From CAZRGV01 sp964599655 (GTDB lineage Bacteria > Planctomycetota > Planctomycetia > Isosphaerales > Isosphaeraceae), in assembly GCA_964599655.1 (NCBI GenBank), contig CAZRGV010000136.1:1-15833 (forward strand): a DNA stretch of 15,833 bases, in the 5' to 3' direction. The translations under genes and the position numbers were made by a program. The notes under the pieces were generated by a model, which saw only the letters and a list, made by a program, of their open reading frames with translations, was not told where the DNA came from and ran no database searches. This document shows positions 1 to 6,861 of this stretch, piece by piece (the stretch's first letter is position 1; each line of letters begins with the position of its first letter).

Positions 1-235
1 CAGAACGGTGAACAAAGCGGAATGACTCGGTCCAGGTGCTTAGTGTAGGCGCCCGTCCAACGAGCGGCCCGTGTTCTTCCCCCAAGCCGACCGGTTTGAC
101 GATTTCCGGCACCCACTTGAATCGCGTGTCACGCCGATCGTTCGTGCGCGGTAGGAGTAGGGAATTCGCGCACAATCTGACAGGCCACGAAATCCACTTC
201 GGTAATGGGTCAGGATGGATGGTATCTTGGTGATG

Positions 236-314
236 TCGACTTCGACTGAATTTCGACAGGGCTTCGGGTCGATACAAGGAGTACGATTCCTTGTCGAGCT
301 TCCGTCGAAGTCGA
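236..314 (+). promoter_or_regulatory. Nested inverted repeats, candidate structured leader of the zinc-ribbon gene
   Basis: A perfect 11-bp inverted repeat pairs 236-246 with 304-314. Inside it are two more perfect stems: 253-257 with 268-272 (5 bp) and 274-280 with 288-294 (7 bp). As RNA these could fold together as a three-way junction, because the two inner stems are adjacent and enclosed by the outer one. The element ends 27 nt before the SD at 341. It could be a structured 5' leader, an operator cluster or a terminator of an upstream transcript. There is no T-run after it. This is inferred from pairing only. Confidence 0.4.
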
Positions 315-340
315 ATCCTGTCACGTTCCAACCAACCAAA

Positions 341-346
341 GAGAGG
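341..346 (+). promoter_or_regulatory. Ribosome binding site deciding the start at 353
   Basis: GAGAGG lies 6 nt before the ATG at 353. This favours 353 over the in-frame ATG at 215, which would add 46 residues that read through the inverted-repeat cluster and have no domain character. Confidence 0.6.
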
Positions 347-352
347 TCACGC

Positions 353-562
353 ATGACAGGTCAACACGGCCTTACCCCCTCCACGAGCCGGATTTTCAAC
401 GGGCAATGGTCCGACCTGCCCTGCCGCCGTTGCGGCCGACGGCTCGAGCCCTGGCGTCGCGCCCACTCCGATCGCGTGCTGATGTGCGACAAGTGTGCGC
501 ACGCCGATCGTTGCCGCTACGCGGGACATCCGGGGATCAGCCATGTCCGGCCCCGCGTATAG
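353..562 (+). CDS. Small zinc-ribbon protein, 69 aa, function unknown
   Basis: This is a 69-residue basic protein with two CxxC knuckles, C24-x2-C27 and C45-x2-C48, separated by 17 residues; a fifth cysteine is at 54. The layout is that of a zinc ribbon with a short Arg-rich hairpin between the knuckles (RRLEPWRRAHSDR). The first 20 residues look disordered. No membrane segment or signal peptide is visible, so a cytoplasmic nucleic-acid or protein contact is plausible but not shown. The start at 353 is chosen for its SD. An in-frame ATG at 215 exists but would place the inverted repeats inside the gene. It converges on nadD 129 bp away and appears monocistronic. I cannot name a family. The codons are GC-rich like the neighbours, which supports it being real. 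Confidence 0.62.
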   Translation: MTGQHGLTPSTSRIFNGQWSDLPCRRCGRRLEPWRRAHSDRVLMCDKCAHADRCRYAGHPGISHVRPRV

Positions 563-572
563 TGCGGCGGGC

Positions 573-587
573 CGAGCGTCTCGCTCG
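573..587 (+). terminator. Hairpin just after the zinc-ribbon gene
   Basis: CGAGCG (573-578) and CGCTCG (582-587) form a perfect 6-bp stem with a 3-nt loop, 10 nt after the stop codon at 562. No T-run follows on either strand, so a simple intrinsic terminator is uncertain. It could stabilise the 3' end or act for both convergent transcripts. Confidence 0.35.
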
Positions 588-686
588 TCGCTTCGGGATC
601 AGGTCCGACTCACGACGTCGCGGCAACGAGGCCGCGGCCGACCCTTGATCCCGCAAGGATCGAAAACCGCTTGGAATCTTGGAACC

Positions 687-700
687 GCCGGTCAGCCGGC
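687..700 (-). terminator. Hairpin overlapping the nadD stop codon
   Basis: GCCGG (687-691) and CCGGC (696-700) form a 5-bp stem with a 4-nt loop that contains most of the nadD stop codon. Reading leftwards, a short T4 run (complement of 663-667) lies about 20 nt further on. This is weak evidence for termination. Confidence 0.2.
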
Positions 701-1291
701 CGTGACGGGGCGATAGAGCCCCTGCGCGCGGATGTACGCCTCCACGCCTCGGGGGACCATGTAGCGGATCGTCCGCCCTTCGGCCAATCGTCGGCGGAGG
801 TCGGTCGAGGCGATGCCGATCGGCGGAACGTCGACGCGGACGATTGGCCGGGCATTGGGACCAAGATCAGGCGCCTCGACGGCCGGGTCGATGCCGGGGC
901 GGTTGACGACCACGATCGTCGCCAGCTCGGCGATCCGTTCGGGCCGCCGCCAGAGCGGCAGGTCGGCCAGGCTGTCGGCGCCGATGAGGAAGAACAAGTC
1001 GTCGTCGGGGCGTTCGCGGTGGATCGCTTCGAGGGTCTCGAACGAGTAGTGTGGCCCGTCGCCATTGGCCTCGATCTCCGAGACCTCGAACGCCGCATTG
1101 CCCGCGACGGCGATCCGGACCATCTCCAGCCGGTCGGCCACCGGCGTGCGGTCGCCCCGCTTGTGCGGCGGCGAGCCCGAGACGACGAACCAGACCCGAT
1201 CCAGGCCACAGGCCTCTCGGCACGACTCGGCCAGGAGCAGGTGTCCCAGGTGGATCGGGTCGAACGTACCGCCGAACAGGCCCAGTCGCAT
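692..1291 (-). CDS. nadD: Nicotinate-nucleotide adenylyltransferase
   Basis: It transfers AMP from ATP to nicotinate mononucleotide, giving deamido-NAD+, a step shared by the de novo and salvage routes to NAD in the cytoplasm. At 199 residues it has the usual NadD length. The nucleotidyltransferase signature GGTFDPIHLGH is at residues 7-17, with the HxGH-type histidines that bind ATP phosphates. PPHK at 41-44 fits the substrate loop, GADSLADLPLW at 104-114 is the classic NadD core, and IASTDLR at 160-166 followed by RYMVP at 176-180 is the second ATP motif. The start at 1291 has a GAGGGG-like SD about 9 nt upstream. It is transcribed away from priA, the two starts being 197 bp apart. In many bacteria nadD precedes rsfS; here the downstream neighbour is the convergent zinc-ribbon gene instead. 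All key residues are present. Confidence 0.97.
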   Translation of the reverse strand: MRLGLFGGTFDPIHLGHLLLAESCREACGLDRVWFVVSGSPPHKRGDRTPVADRLEMVRIAVAGNAAFEVSEIEANGDGPHYSFETLEAIHRERPDDDLFFLIGADSLADLPLWRRPERIAELATIVVVNRPGIDPAVEAPDLGPNARPIVRVDVPPIGIASTDLRRRLAEGRTIRYMVPRGVEAYIRAQGLYRPVTAG

Positions 1292-1488
1292 CGCAGGCAG
1301 ACCCCTCGAATCGCGCGTCTCTCGGATTTTTCAGTGGACAGGCGTGCAGAAATCCGATGTAGTAGGGAGGGGGCTCATGCGCCCCGGCTTGGTTGGATCG
1401 ATCCGCGACGATGGAGACTCGGGAGGCGTCTCCCGAACGGAACGGATTCCCGAGGCTCCGAACGTGAATCCGACGATAGGGCCCGCGC

Positions 1489-3768
1489 ATGAGCGCTGTC
1501 AACGGCAAACGGCAAGGGGCCTTCTTCGAGACCGAGGCCGATGGACCGTTCGCTGGCGTGGTTCTGAACCGGCCGGTGGATCAGGTTTTCACGTACCGCG
1601 TTCCGACGCGCTGGAAATCCGCGATTCAACCGGGTCAGCGGTTGCGGGTGCCGCTTGGCAAGACGAACGCGCCGACGGTCGCCTATTGCGTCTGGATCGC
1701 GCCCGAGCTGGAGGAAGGGGTTGAGCCGGGGCGGGTCAAGGACGTGCTCGAGATCCTCGACGATCCGCCGTTGATCGACGCGCCGATGCTCGAGCTGACG
1801 CGATGGATGGCCGGCTACTACGCGTGTTCGTGGGGCCAGGCGCTCGACGCGGTCGTCCCGGCCGGGGTCAAGAAAGGGGCCGGCACGCTGCTTCGCACGT
1901 TCCTGACGGTCCCCGACGAGGTCCGCCTGGCCCGAGAGACCCTGACGCTGCCGTCGAAGCAGGCCGAGGTGCTGGCCCTGCTCTGCCGTTCGGAGTCGCC
2001 GTTGACGATCGACGACACCTGCCGGTTGGCCCGTTGCGCGATGGGGCCGATCGCGGCCTTGCGCAAGGCGGGCTTGATCCATACGGTGAAGCGCCGAACG
2101 AGCAAGCCGGTCGCCGAGACGGCGCCCGCGGTTGAGCCGTCGCGATCGCCGATGGTGCTGACGGCCGAGCAACAAGGCGTGCTCGACCAGCTCAGTCCGT
2201 CGCTGGAAGGAGACGGCTTCGCGGCGTTCCTGCTTCATGGCGTCACCGGCAGCGGCAAGACCGAGGTCTACCTCAGCGCCATCGAGAAGGTCGTGGCCCG
2301 CGGCCGTGAGGCGATCGTGCTGGTGCCCGAGATCAGCCTGACGCCGCAAACGATCCGCCGGTTCCGCCGCCGGTTCGACAAGGTGGCCGTGCTCCACAGC
2401 CACCTGACCGACGCCGAACGGCACCGGCACTGGCGGGCGATCGCCTCGGGCGAGGTCCAGGTGGTCGTCGGCGCGCGGTCGGCCGTGTTCGCCCCGGCGC
2501 GCCGGCTGGGCCTGATCGTCATCGACGAAGAACATGAAAGCACGTTCAAGCAAGAGACCGCCCCGCGCTATCATGCCCGAGACATCGCTGTGAAGCGGGC
2601 GCAGATACTGGGTATTCCCGTGTTGCTGGGCTCGGCCACGCCCTCGCTGGAAACCTGGAACAACGCCGAGACCGGGCGTTACACCAGGCTCTCGCTGACG
2701 AAGCGCGTGGCCGGCCGTCCCATGCCCGAGGTCACGCTGATCGACCTCCGCAACGAGAAGCCCGAGCCGGGCCAGACCCCCGGCGGCCTCAGCCCGGCGC
2801 TGATCCGGGCGATGGGCAAGGCCCTCGACGACGACGGACAGGTGATCTTGCTTCTGAATCGCCGAGGTTTTCACACGTTCATTCTTTGCCCACAATGCGG
2901 CCACGTCTGCAAGTGCGACGCCTGTGACGTGGCCCTGACGCATCACAAGGGACGCAACCGGGTCCTTTGCCACACCTGCGACGCCGAGCGGGACCCGCCG
3001 GCGGCCTGCCCGGCCTGCCGGCACCCGCACCTGCATTACGGCGGCATCGGCACCGAGCGGCTGGAACGTGACGTGAAGGCCGCGTTTCCCGATCGCGTCA
3101 TCCGTCGCATGGATTCGGACACGATGCGATCTCCGGGCAGCCACGAGAAGGTGCTCGCGGCGTTCAAGGCCGGCCAGGTCGACATCTTGCTTGGCACGCA
3201 GATGATCGCCAAGGGGCTGGATTTTCCCCACGTGACGCTCGTCGGAGTGGTCAACGCCGACACGGCGCTTCATCTGCCCGACTTCCGGGCGGCCGAGCGT
3301 ACGTTCCAGCTTGTGGCGCAGGTCGCAGGCCGAACCGGTCGCGGCGACCGTCCGGGCCGCGTGCTGGTGCAGACCTACAGCCCCGACGCGTCGGCGATCC
3401 GACACGCGGCGCATCACGATTACCTCGGGTTCGTGGCCGAAGAGCTCTCGCGCCGTCGCGATCACGGCGTGCCGCCCTTCGGCCGGCTCGTGCGGCTGAT
3501 CGTGCGAGGGCCTGACGAAGCGGCCGCCTTGCGCTTCATTCAAGAGCTCGACGTGGCCCTGGCCGCCGCGGCCCCGCCGTCGATCCGACGGCTCGGCCCC
3601 GCCCCGGCGCCGGTGTCGAAGATCCGCAACCTGTATCGCTTCCACTTGCAGCTTCGAGGCCCGTCGGCGAAGCCGCTTCAGGAATTGCTGCGCAACGTTC
3701 TACCGACGGTTCCCCCGCCCCACGGTGTTGAGCTGGCCGTCGACGTCGATCCGGTCAGTCTGCTCTGA
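1489..3768 (+). CDS. priA: Primosomal protein N', replication restart DNA helicase PriA
   Basis: PriA recognises stalled or repaired replication forks and reloads the replicative helicase. At 759 residues it has normal length. The N-terminal 3'-DNA-binding domain covers about 20-125 (FTYRVP, then a PxGxRxxVPLG-type motif). Helicase motifs follow: Walker A GVTGSGKT 251-258, GARSAVFAP 328-336, DEEH box 346-349 and GSATPS 381-386. The zinc-binding insertion has cysteines 467/470, 476/479, 494/497 and 507/510, eight residues with the spacing of the family, plus an extra C474. The second RecA lobe contains GTQMIAKGLDFP (569-580), and QVAGRTGRGDRPG (611-623) is motif VI. The C-terminal domain runs to 759. 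The ATG at 1489 has no strong SD; an AGGG at 1478-1481 is close. It is divergent from nadD and is followed by a 542-bp gap, so it is probably transcribed alone. All catalytic residues appear intact. Confidence 0.98.
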   Translation: MSAVNGKRQGAFFETEADGPFAGVVLNRPVDQVFTYRVPTRWKSAIQPGQRLRVPLGKTNAPTVAYCVWIAPELEEGVEPGRVKDVLEILDDPPLIDAPMLELTRWMAGYYACSWGQALDAVVPAGVKKGAGTLLRTFLTVPDEVRLARETLTLPSKQAEVLALLCRSESPLTIDDTCRLARCAMGPIAALRKAGLIHTVKRRTSKPVAETAPAVEPSRSPMVLTAEQQGVLDQLSPSLEGDGFAAFLLHGVTGSGKTEVYLSAIEKVVARGREAIVLVPEISLTPQTIRRFRRRFDKVAVLHSHLTDAERHRHWRAIASGEVQVVVGARSAVFAPARRLGLIVIDEEHESTFKQETAPRYHARDIAVKRAQILGIPVLLGSATPSLETWNNAETGRYTRLSLTKRVAGRPMPEVTLIDLRNEKPEPGQTPGGLSPALIRAMGKALDDDGQVILLLNRRGFHTFILCPQCGHVCKCDACDVALTHHKGRNRVLCHTCDAERDPPAACPACRHPHLHYGGIGTERLERDVKAAFPDRVIRRMDSDTMRSPGSHEKVLAAFKAGQVDILLGTQMIAKGLDFPHVTLVGVVNADTALHLPDFRAAERTFQLVAQVAGRTGRGDRPGRVLVQTYSPDASAIRHAAHHDYLGFVAEELSRRRDHGVPPFGRLVRLIVRGPDEAAALRFIQELDVALAAAAPPSIRRLGPAPAPVSKIRNLYRFHLQLRGPSAKPLQELLRNVLPTVPPPHGVELAVDVDPVSLL

Positions 3769-4310
3769 ACGGCGAGGAAGGCACATCCTGGCCTCGCAGG
3801 CGACCTTGCGGCGGACCATCGACCGCGGCGACGAGAATCTTCAGCTTTTTCGGGCAAAATGCCTGAAATTGATGTGGACAGGGGGGGGCGCTTGAACTAT
3901 TCTCCCGCCCGTTCGTTCGCTGTCGTTGCCGCGGAAAGGCCGCGGGCGGCAGGACCGAAACCGCCTTGTGAGGCGACGTGGCCGGGCAGGGATGCCGGGG
4001 CCCCGTTGAGAGTCACCTCGATTTCACCAACTCCCCCGTCTCCCGACCCGACCCCCAACCCGTCTCGCATGCGGTTCCGGTTCGGATGGCCCCATTCGGG
4101 GCTGGTCGCTCCCTTCCTTCATTTGGATGTTTCCCCACGACGCGCAACTCGAGGCGACTTCCGCGCCGGTCGGTCCGGCAAGCGGGTCCGCGCCGGTTGG
4201 TCGAATTCCCCCTGGAGGTCGATTCCTCAAGGCCCGAGCGGCCGGATCGGGGCCGTCGGTTCCCAAAGGGTTTTCGTGAGCGAGACACTCGAGAGCAGGA
4301 GAGCACAAGG
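3769..4310. other. 542-bp intergenic region ahead of the PEP-CTERM genes
   Basis: There is no convincing gene. Open frames run through the second half (3859-4320, and an upstream extension of the next gene from 3978) but are Pro/Arg/Ser-rich without domains. A small imperfect hairpin (3795-3810) lies just after the priA stop and may help end its transcript, although no T-run follows. A more AT-rich patch at 3840-3905 contains a run of eight G (3881-3888) and promoter-like words (TTGATG 3869, TTGAAC 3892, TATTCT 3898), but none pair at ideal spacing. A CCGCGG inverted pair (3929-3934 and 3940-3945, 5-nt loop) follows. If the promoter is near 3900, the mRNA leader is about 400 nt. Confidence 0.4.
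4297..4303 (+). promoter_or_regulatory. Ribosome binding site for the first PEP-CTERM gene
   Basis: AGGAGAG ends 7 nt before the ATG at 4311. A second purine run, AAGG at 4307-4310, would instead fit an in-frame ATG at 4317 (6 nt away). The two starts differ by only two residues. Both exclude the longer open frame beginning at 3978. Confidence 0.55.
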
Positions 4311-4997
4311 ATGCGCATGACACGTGGGTGGACCGGGCTTCGGCCAGCGGTCGTCTTCCTGGGTCTCTGCGCCTTGATGACCCGCGGCGTCGGGGCGTCC
4401 ACCCTCGACAGCACGTCGACAACAGACAGCACGTCCCTGTCGACGCCCGTCACCGCCGAAATGCAGTACCGCACGTCGGGAGCCGTCGGAACGACCGGCA
4501 TCACCGGGCCGAACATCATCAGCTTCGTCCCCGAGACCAGCGGGGCGTTCATGGCCCCCTCGTCGTTCAGCCTCGGCACGTTCGTCGTCGGCAACCAGCC
4601 CGCCGGCATGACCACGACCTACAACAATACGCCGTTCTCCATCACGTTCGACACGTTGAAGGTCAACGGCGCCCAGCCCACCGTCAACGAGTCGCCGATC
4701 ACCATCACCGGCGTGCTCAACGGCTCGATCAACGGCCCGAGCCAGTCCGACGTCGTCGCGACGTTCAACCCCATCAGCCAGCCGAGCTTCCGCACCGGTT
4801 CGTACCTCAGCACGCTCAACGTGGTCGATCAGTCGCTCTCGCTGGTCCCCTCGACGACCAACTTCGGCCGGACCACGGCCCAGGCCCAGCTCGTCGTCTC
4901 GGCCTCCCCCATTCCCGAGCCCACCACGATCACCCTGTTCGTCACGACCCTGATCGGCCTGGGGATGCGTCGCCGATTCCGCCACCAGGCCGCCTGA
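4311..4997 (+). CDS. PEP-CTERM sorting domain protein (first of a tandem pair)
   Basis: This is an exported protein of 228 residues. The N-terminus is a signal peptide: basic start (MRMTR), hydrophobic core about 12-23 and likely cleavage near GVGAS at 26-30. The body is Thr/Ser/Asn-rich and beta-strand-like without cysteines, as in extracellular domains of this class. The C-terminus is a textbook PEP-CTERM tail: PEP at 202-204, hydrophobic segment 206-219 and an Arg cluster at 220-222. In established cases such tails are processed by an exosortase, and the protein ends in the envelope or extracellular matrix; no exosortase lies in this window. It aligns by eye with the next gene at several points (SLGxFV; xITGxLxGSxxGP; TTLIGL), so the two are paralogues. 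The function of the body domain is unknown. A structural or adhesive role is a guess. Confidence 0.85.
   Translation: MRMTRGWTGLRPAVVFLGLCALMTRGVGASTLDSTSTTDSTSLSTPVTAEMQYRTSGAVGTTGITGPNIISFVPETSGAFMAPSSFSLGTFVVGNQPAGMTTTYNNTPFSITFDTLKVNGAQPTVNESPITITGVLNGSINGPSQSDVVATFNPISQPSFRTGSYLSTLNVVDQSLSLVPSTTNFGRTTAQAQLVVSASPIPEPTTITLFVTTLIGLGMRRRFRHQAA
4943..4962 (+). repeat. 20-nt direct repeat, copy 1 (PEP-CTERM tail)
   Basis: These 20 bases, coding for most of TTLIGL in the tail membrane segment, recur identically at 5765-5784 in the next gene. This supports a shared origin of the two tails. Confidence 0.8.
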
Positions 4998-5111
4998 GCG
5001 ATCGCCGAGCGCGAGCGGCTCCCGTGTTCCCATCCGCAGCCCCTTTCGCCCGCCAAGGCCAGGGGCTGCTCCGTTGCGCCCGACGGCCCAAAACCGAAAG
5101 GCTCGTGACCC

Positions 5112-5822
5112 ATGTCGTCGATTCGTTCCCGTCGGCCAACGTGTTCCGCGCTCGCCTTGGCCGTCATCCTGGTGGCCGGCCCAGGCGCGCTCGCGTCACC
5201 CATCCCTTTCTCCACCACGGGCTTCCTCAACGAATTTGGGGCGCCCGACCCGAGCACGCGGATCGACCCGATCGCCTTGCAGCACCTTCACTTCGAGGGA
5301 ACCCGCGGCACCCTCGTGCCGGGAGCGAACGCGCCGGTTAGCCTCGGCCGCTTCGTCATCGACCCGATGCCCTCGGGAACACGGAGCACCCTGGTTCACG
5401 TGCCGTTCGACATCGAGCTGAGGGCCCCCTCGTTCAACCAGACCCTGCCGCAATGGACCTTCCCCGACGGCCGGACCGTCCACCTGACGACGGTCATCGA
5501 CAACAGCATCGTCATCCACGGATTCCTTGACGGTTCGCTCGATGGCCCCGGCACCGGCAGCGCCTCGAAACTGACGGCATCCATCGATTCGGTCAAACTC
5601 GGCGGACTGCGTGCCTACACGGCCGACCACATTCATGTGTTCCATTTCCCGATTCCCTTACAACGGCTCCAGATCGACCCTCAGACCGTCTCGCCGTCCG
5701 GGGACATCGCGCTGCGGGCGCGCATCGCTCCGGTTCCCGAACCGGCCCCGCTTGGCCTGCTTGCCACGACCCTGATCGGCCTGGTTCTGAGACGGCGACG
5801 GTCCCCTCGACTCGAGTCGTGA
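5112..5822 (+). CDS. PEP-CTERM sorting domain protein (second of a tandem pair)
   Basis: This is an exported protein of 236 residues. The signal peptide has a basic start (MSSIRSRR), a hydrophobic core at about 12-22 and likely cleavage after ALA at 26-28. The body (30-205) is beta-rich and histidine-bearing (ADHIHVFHF 171-179) without catalytic signatures I recognise. The tail has PEP at 209-211, hydrophobic segment 212-226 and RRRR at 227-230, which predicts exosortase sorting. The start at 5112 has AAAGG about 10 nt upstream. It lies 114 bp after its paralogue on the same strand and is probably co-transcribed or similarly controlled. Shared blocks with the first copy are SLGRFVID vs SLGTFVVG, IVIHGFLDGSLDGP vs ITITGVLNGSINGP, and the tail. 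The middle has diverged strongly, so the duplication is old. It could be a surface or matrix protein; no substrate is predicted. Confidence 0.85.
   Translation: MSSIRSRRPTCSALALAVILVAGPGALASPIPFSTTGFLNEFGAPDPSTRIDPIALQHLHFEGTRGTLVPGANAPVSLGRFVIDPMPSGTRSTLVHVPFDIELRAPSFNQTLPQWTFPDGRTVHLTTVIDNSIVIHGFLDGSLDGPGTGSASKLTASIDSVKLGGLRAYTADHIHVFHFPIPLQRLQIDPQTVSPSGDIALRARIAPVPEPAPLGLLATTLIGLVLRRRRSPRLES
5765..5784 (+). repeat. 20-nt direct repeat, copy 2 (PEP-CTERM tail)
   Basis: Identical to 4943-4962 and in the same coding frame of the sorting tail. It marks the best-preserved part of the duplication. Confidence 0.8.
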
Positions 5823-6011
5823 GCCGCGACACCGCCGCTGGGAGCCCCGGCCCTTGAGCGTCGACGACGGATCAAAAGACCGCCACCCTCTTGCCGGATC
5901 GGCCCTGGGACCTGATCATGGAAGAGTCGGGTTGGGTCGTGCCGCGTGTCCTTCCATTGGGGATGGATCCGTTACGACCATCCCGAGGTCATCGGAGACC
6001 AGGGCCGATCG

Positions 6012-6644
6012 ATGAGTGCCGGACCCGTCGAACTGATGGCCAAGGCCCGCGCCGGGCAAAGCGAGGCGCTGGGGGAACTTTGCGACCTGTACCGCAACTA
6101 CCTGCGAATGGTGGTTCGCACCGGTCTGGGTCCCAAGCTTCGAGAGCGGGTCGAGCTGTCGGACGTGGTGCAAGAGGCCCTGGTCGAGGTGGTGCGGCAA
6201 TTTCCGCAGTTCACCGGCCAGAACGAGGCGGCGCTGGTGGGCTGGCTGCGACGGTTGGTCAGCCAGAAGCTCGCCGATCTGGGGCGTTACCATAGCCGGG
6301 CCAAGCGGGCCGGCGGGGGCTCGGCGCTGCCGCTCGACGCCCCCTGGGACGCGGGCGGCGCCGGGGCCGACTCGGGCGGTGGGGGCGGCGCCCGGTTGCT
6401 CGACATGCTGGCCCTGTCCCAGACCAGTCCCAGCGAGGCCGCCAGCCGTCGCGAGCTGACCGTCCTTCTGGCCGACGCTCTTGAGGGTCTGCCCGAGCTG
6501 GAAGCCGAAGTCCTCTGGCTCTACCACGCCGAGAACCTCTCGTTCGAAGCCATCGGCGAACGGTTGGGCCTCAGCCGCAAGGTGGTTCGAGGTCTCTGGG
6601 CCCGCGGGCTCAAGGGCCTGAAACGTCAGATCGATCCCAAGTAG
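6012..6644 (+). CDS. ECF-type RNA polymerase sigma factor (sigma-70 family)
   Basis: This 210-residue protein directs RNA polymerase to a specific promoter set. Region 2 spans about 22-95, with the core-binding helix SDVVQEALVEVVRQF at 50-64 and the -10 recognition part after GWLRRLVSQKL (78-88). A Gly/Ala-rich linker (about 100-128) replaces region 3. Region 4 spans about 153-207, with the helix-turn-helix LSFEAIGERLGLSRKVVRGL (176-195). The ATG at 6012 is preferred because AGGG at 6001-6004 sits 7 nt upstream; an in-frame GTG at 5946 would add 22 residues without domain character. No anti-sigma gene is adjacent. Instead the next gene is a Ser/Thr kinase, a pairing well known in Planctomycetes. 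Ser50 sits where many ECF factors carry an acidic residue in the DAED-like motif. The target promoters are unknown. Confidence 0.92.
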   Translation: MSAGPVELMAKARAGQSEALGELCDLYRNYLRMVVRTGLGPKLRERVELSDVVQEALVEVVRQFPQFTGQNEAALVGWLRRLVSQKLADLGRYHSRAKRAGGGSALPLDAPWDAGGAGADSGGGGGARLLDMLALSQTSPSEAASRRELTVLLADALEGLPELEAEVLWLYHAENLSFEAIGERLGLSRKVVRGLWARGLKGLKRQIDPK

Positions 6645-6654
6645 TTCGACGCCA

Positions 6655-6687
6655 CGACCCCACGGGCTCACGCGCCCCAAGGGGTCG
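6655..6687 (+). terminator. Hairpin 10 nt after the sigma factor gene
   Basis: CGACCCC (6655-6661) and GGGGTCG (6681-6687) form a perfect 7-bp stem, and the 19-nt loop can add an inner GGG/CCC stem (6664-6666 with 6676-6678). There is no T-run after it, so it may be a weak terminator, an mRNA-stabilising end or an attenuator between the sigma factor and kinase genes. Confidence 0.4.
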
Positions 6688-6721
6688 ATCACGCCTGTCC
6701 CACCGGGCCCCTGGATCTGTC

Positions 6722-6775
6722 AAGGAGGGGCCGAGACGTTCGCGAACATCGCTTCTTCTAGATAAAGATGTAGAA
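6722..6775 (+). promoter_or_regulatory. Candidate control region of the kinase gene: palindrome and AT-rich dyad
   Basis: Three elements lie in 54 bp. AAGGAGG at 6722-6728 is a perfect SD-like run with no start codon at usable distance. GTTCGCGAAC at 6738-6747 is a perfect 10-bp palindrome. TTCTA (6756-6760) and TAGAA (6771-6775) flank an AT-rich core (GATAAAGATG) that could hold a -10 element. The kinase start codon is 86 bp further on. Operator and promoter roles are inferred only from symmetry and composition. Confidence 0.35.
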
Positions 6776-6861
6776 ACGAAACGGTACCCACCCGCAGCGC
6801 CGGGGCGGCCGTCCGCGTCTGGACCTGGCCGGCTTTCTCTAACGTTTGCCACCAACCAACC

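Larger units (their letters stand above)
1..352. other. Noncoding stretch, visibly less GC-rich than the genes
   Basis: I find no convincing gene here. The base composition is visibly more mixed than in the genes that follow. A minus-strand open frame at 40-354 has no recognisable domain, no SD sequence and an unusual Arg/Ser-rich composition, so I leave it out. The notable content is a cluster of inverted repeats at 236-314 and the ribosome binding site of the next gene at 341-346. A TTGACG at 96-101 could be a -35 element, but no good -10 follows at normal spacing. Confidence 0.5.

Noticed and set aside
40..354. 104-codon minus-strand open frame
   Set aside because: No SD, no family and codon use unlike the neighbours; it also runs through the inverted repeats.
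1375..3645. 756-codon open frame on the minus strand
   Set aside because: It is antisense to priA, Arg/His/Gly/Asp-rich and without domains; long shadows are expected in GC-rich DNA.
3881..3888. Run of eight G as a phase-variation tract
   Set aside because: It is not inside a gene and not between well-spaced promoter elements; a run of this length is not unusual in GC-rich DNA.
3859..4320. 153-codon open frame before the PEP-CTERM pair
   Set aside because: Pro/Ser/Arg-rich, no domain, no SD and overlapping the better-supported start at 4311.
6722..6770. Perfect SD-like AAGGAGG suggesting a hidden small gene
   Set aside because: No ATG, GTG or TTG lies at usable distance; the only ATG nearby (6768) is followed immediately by a stop.
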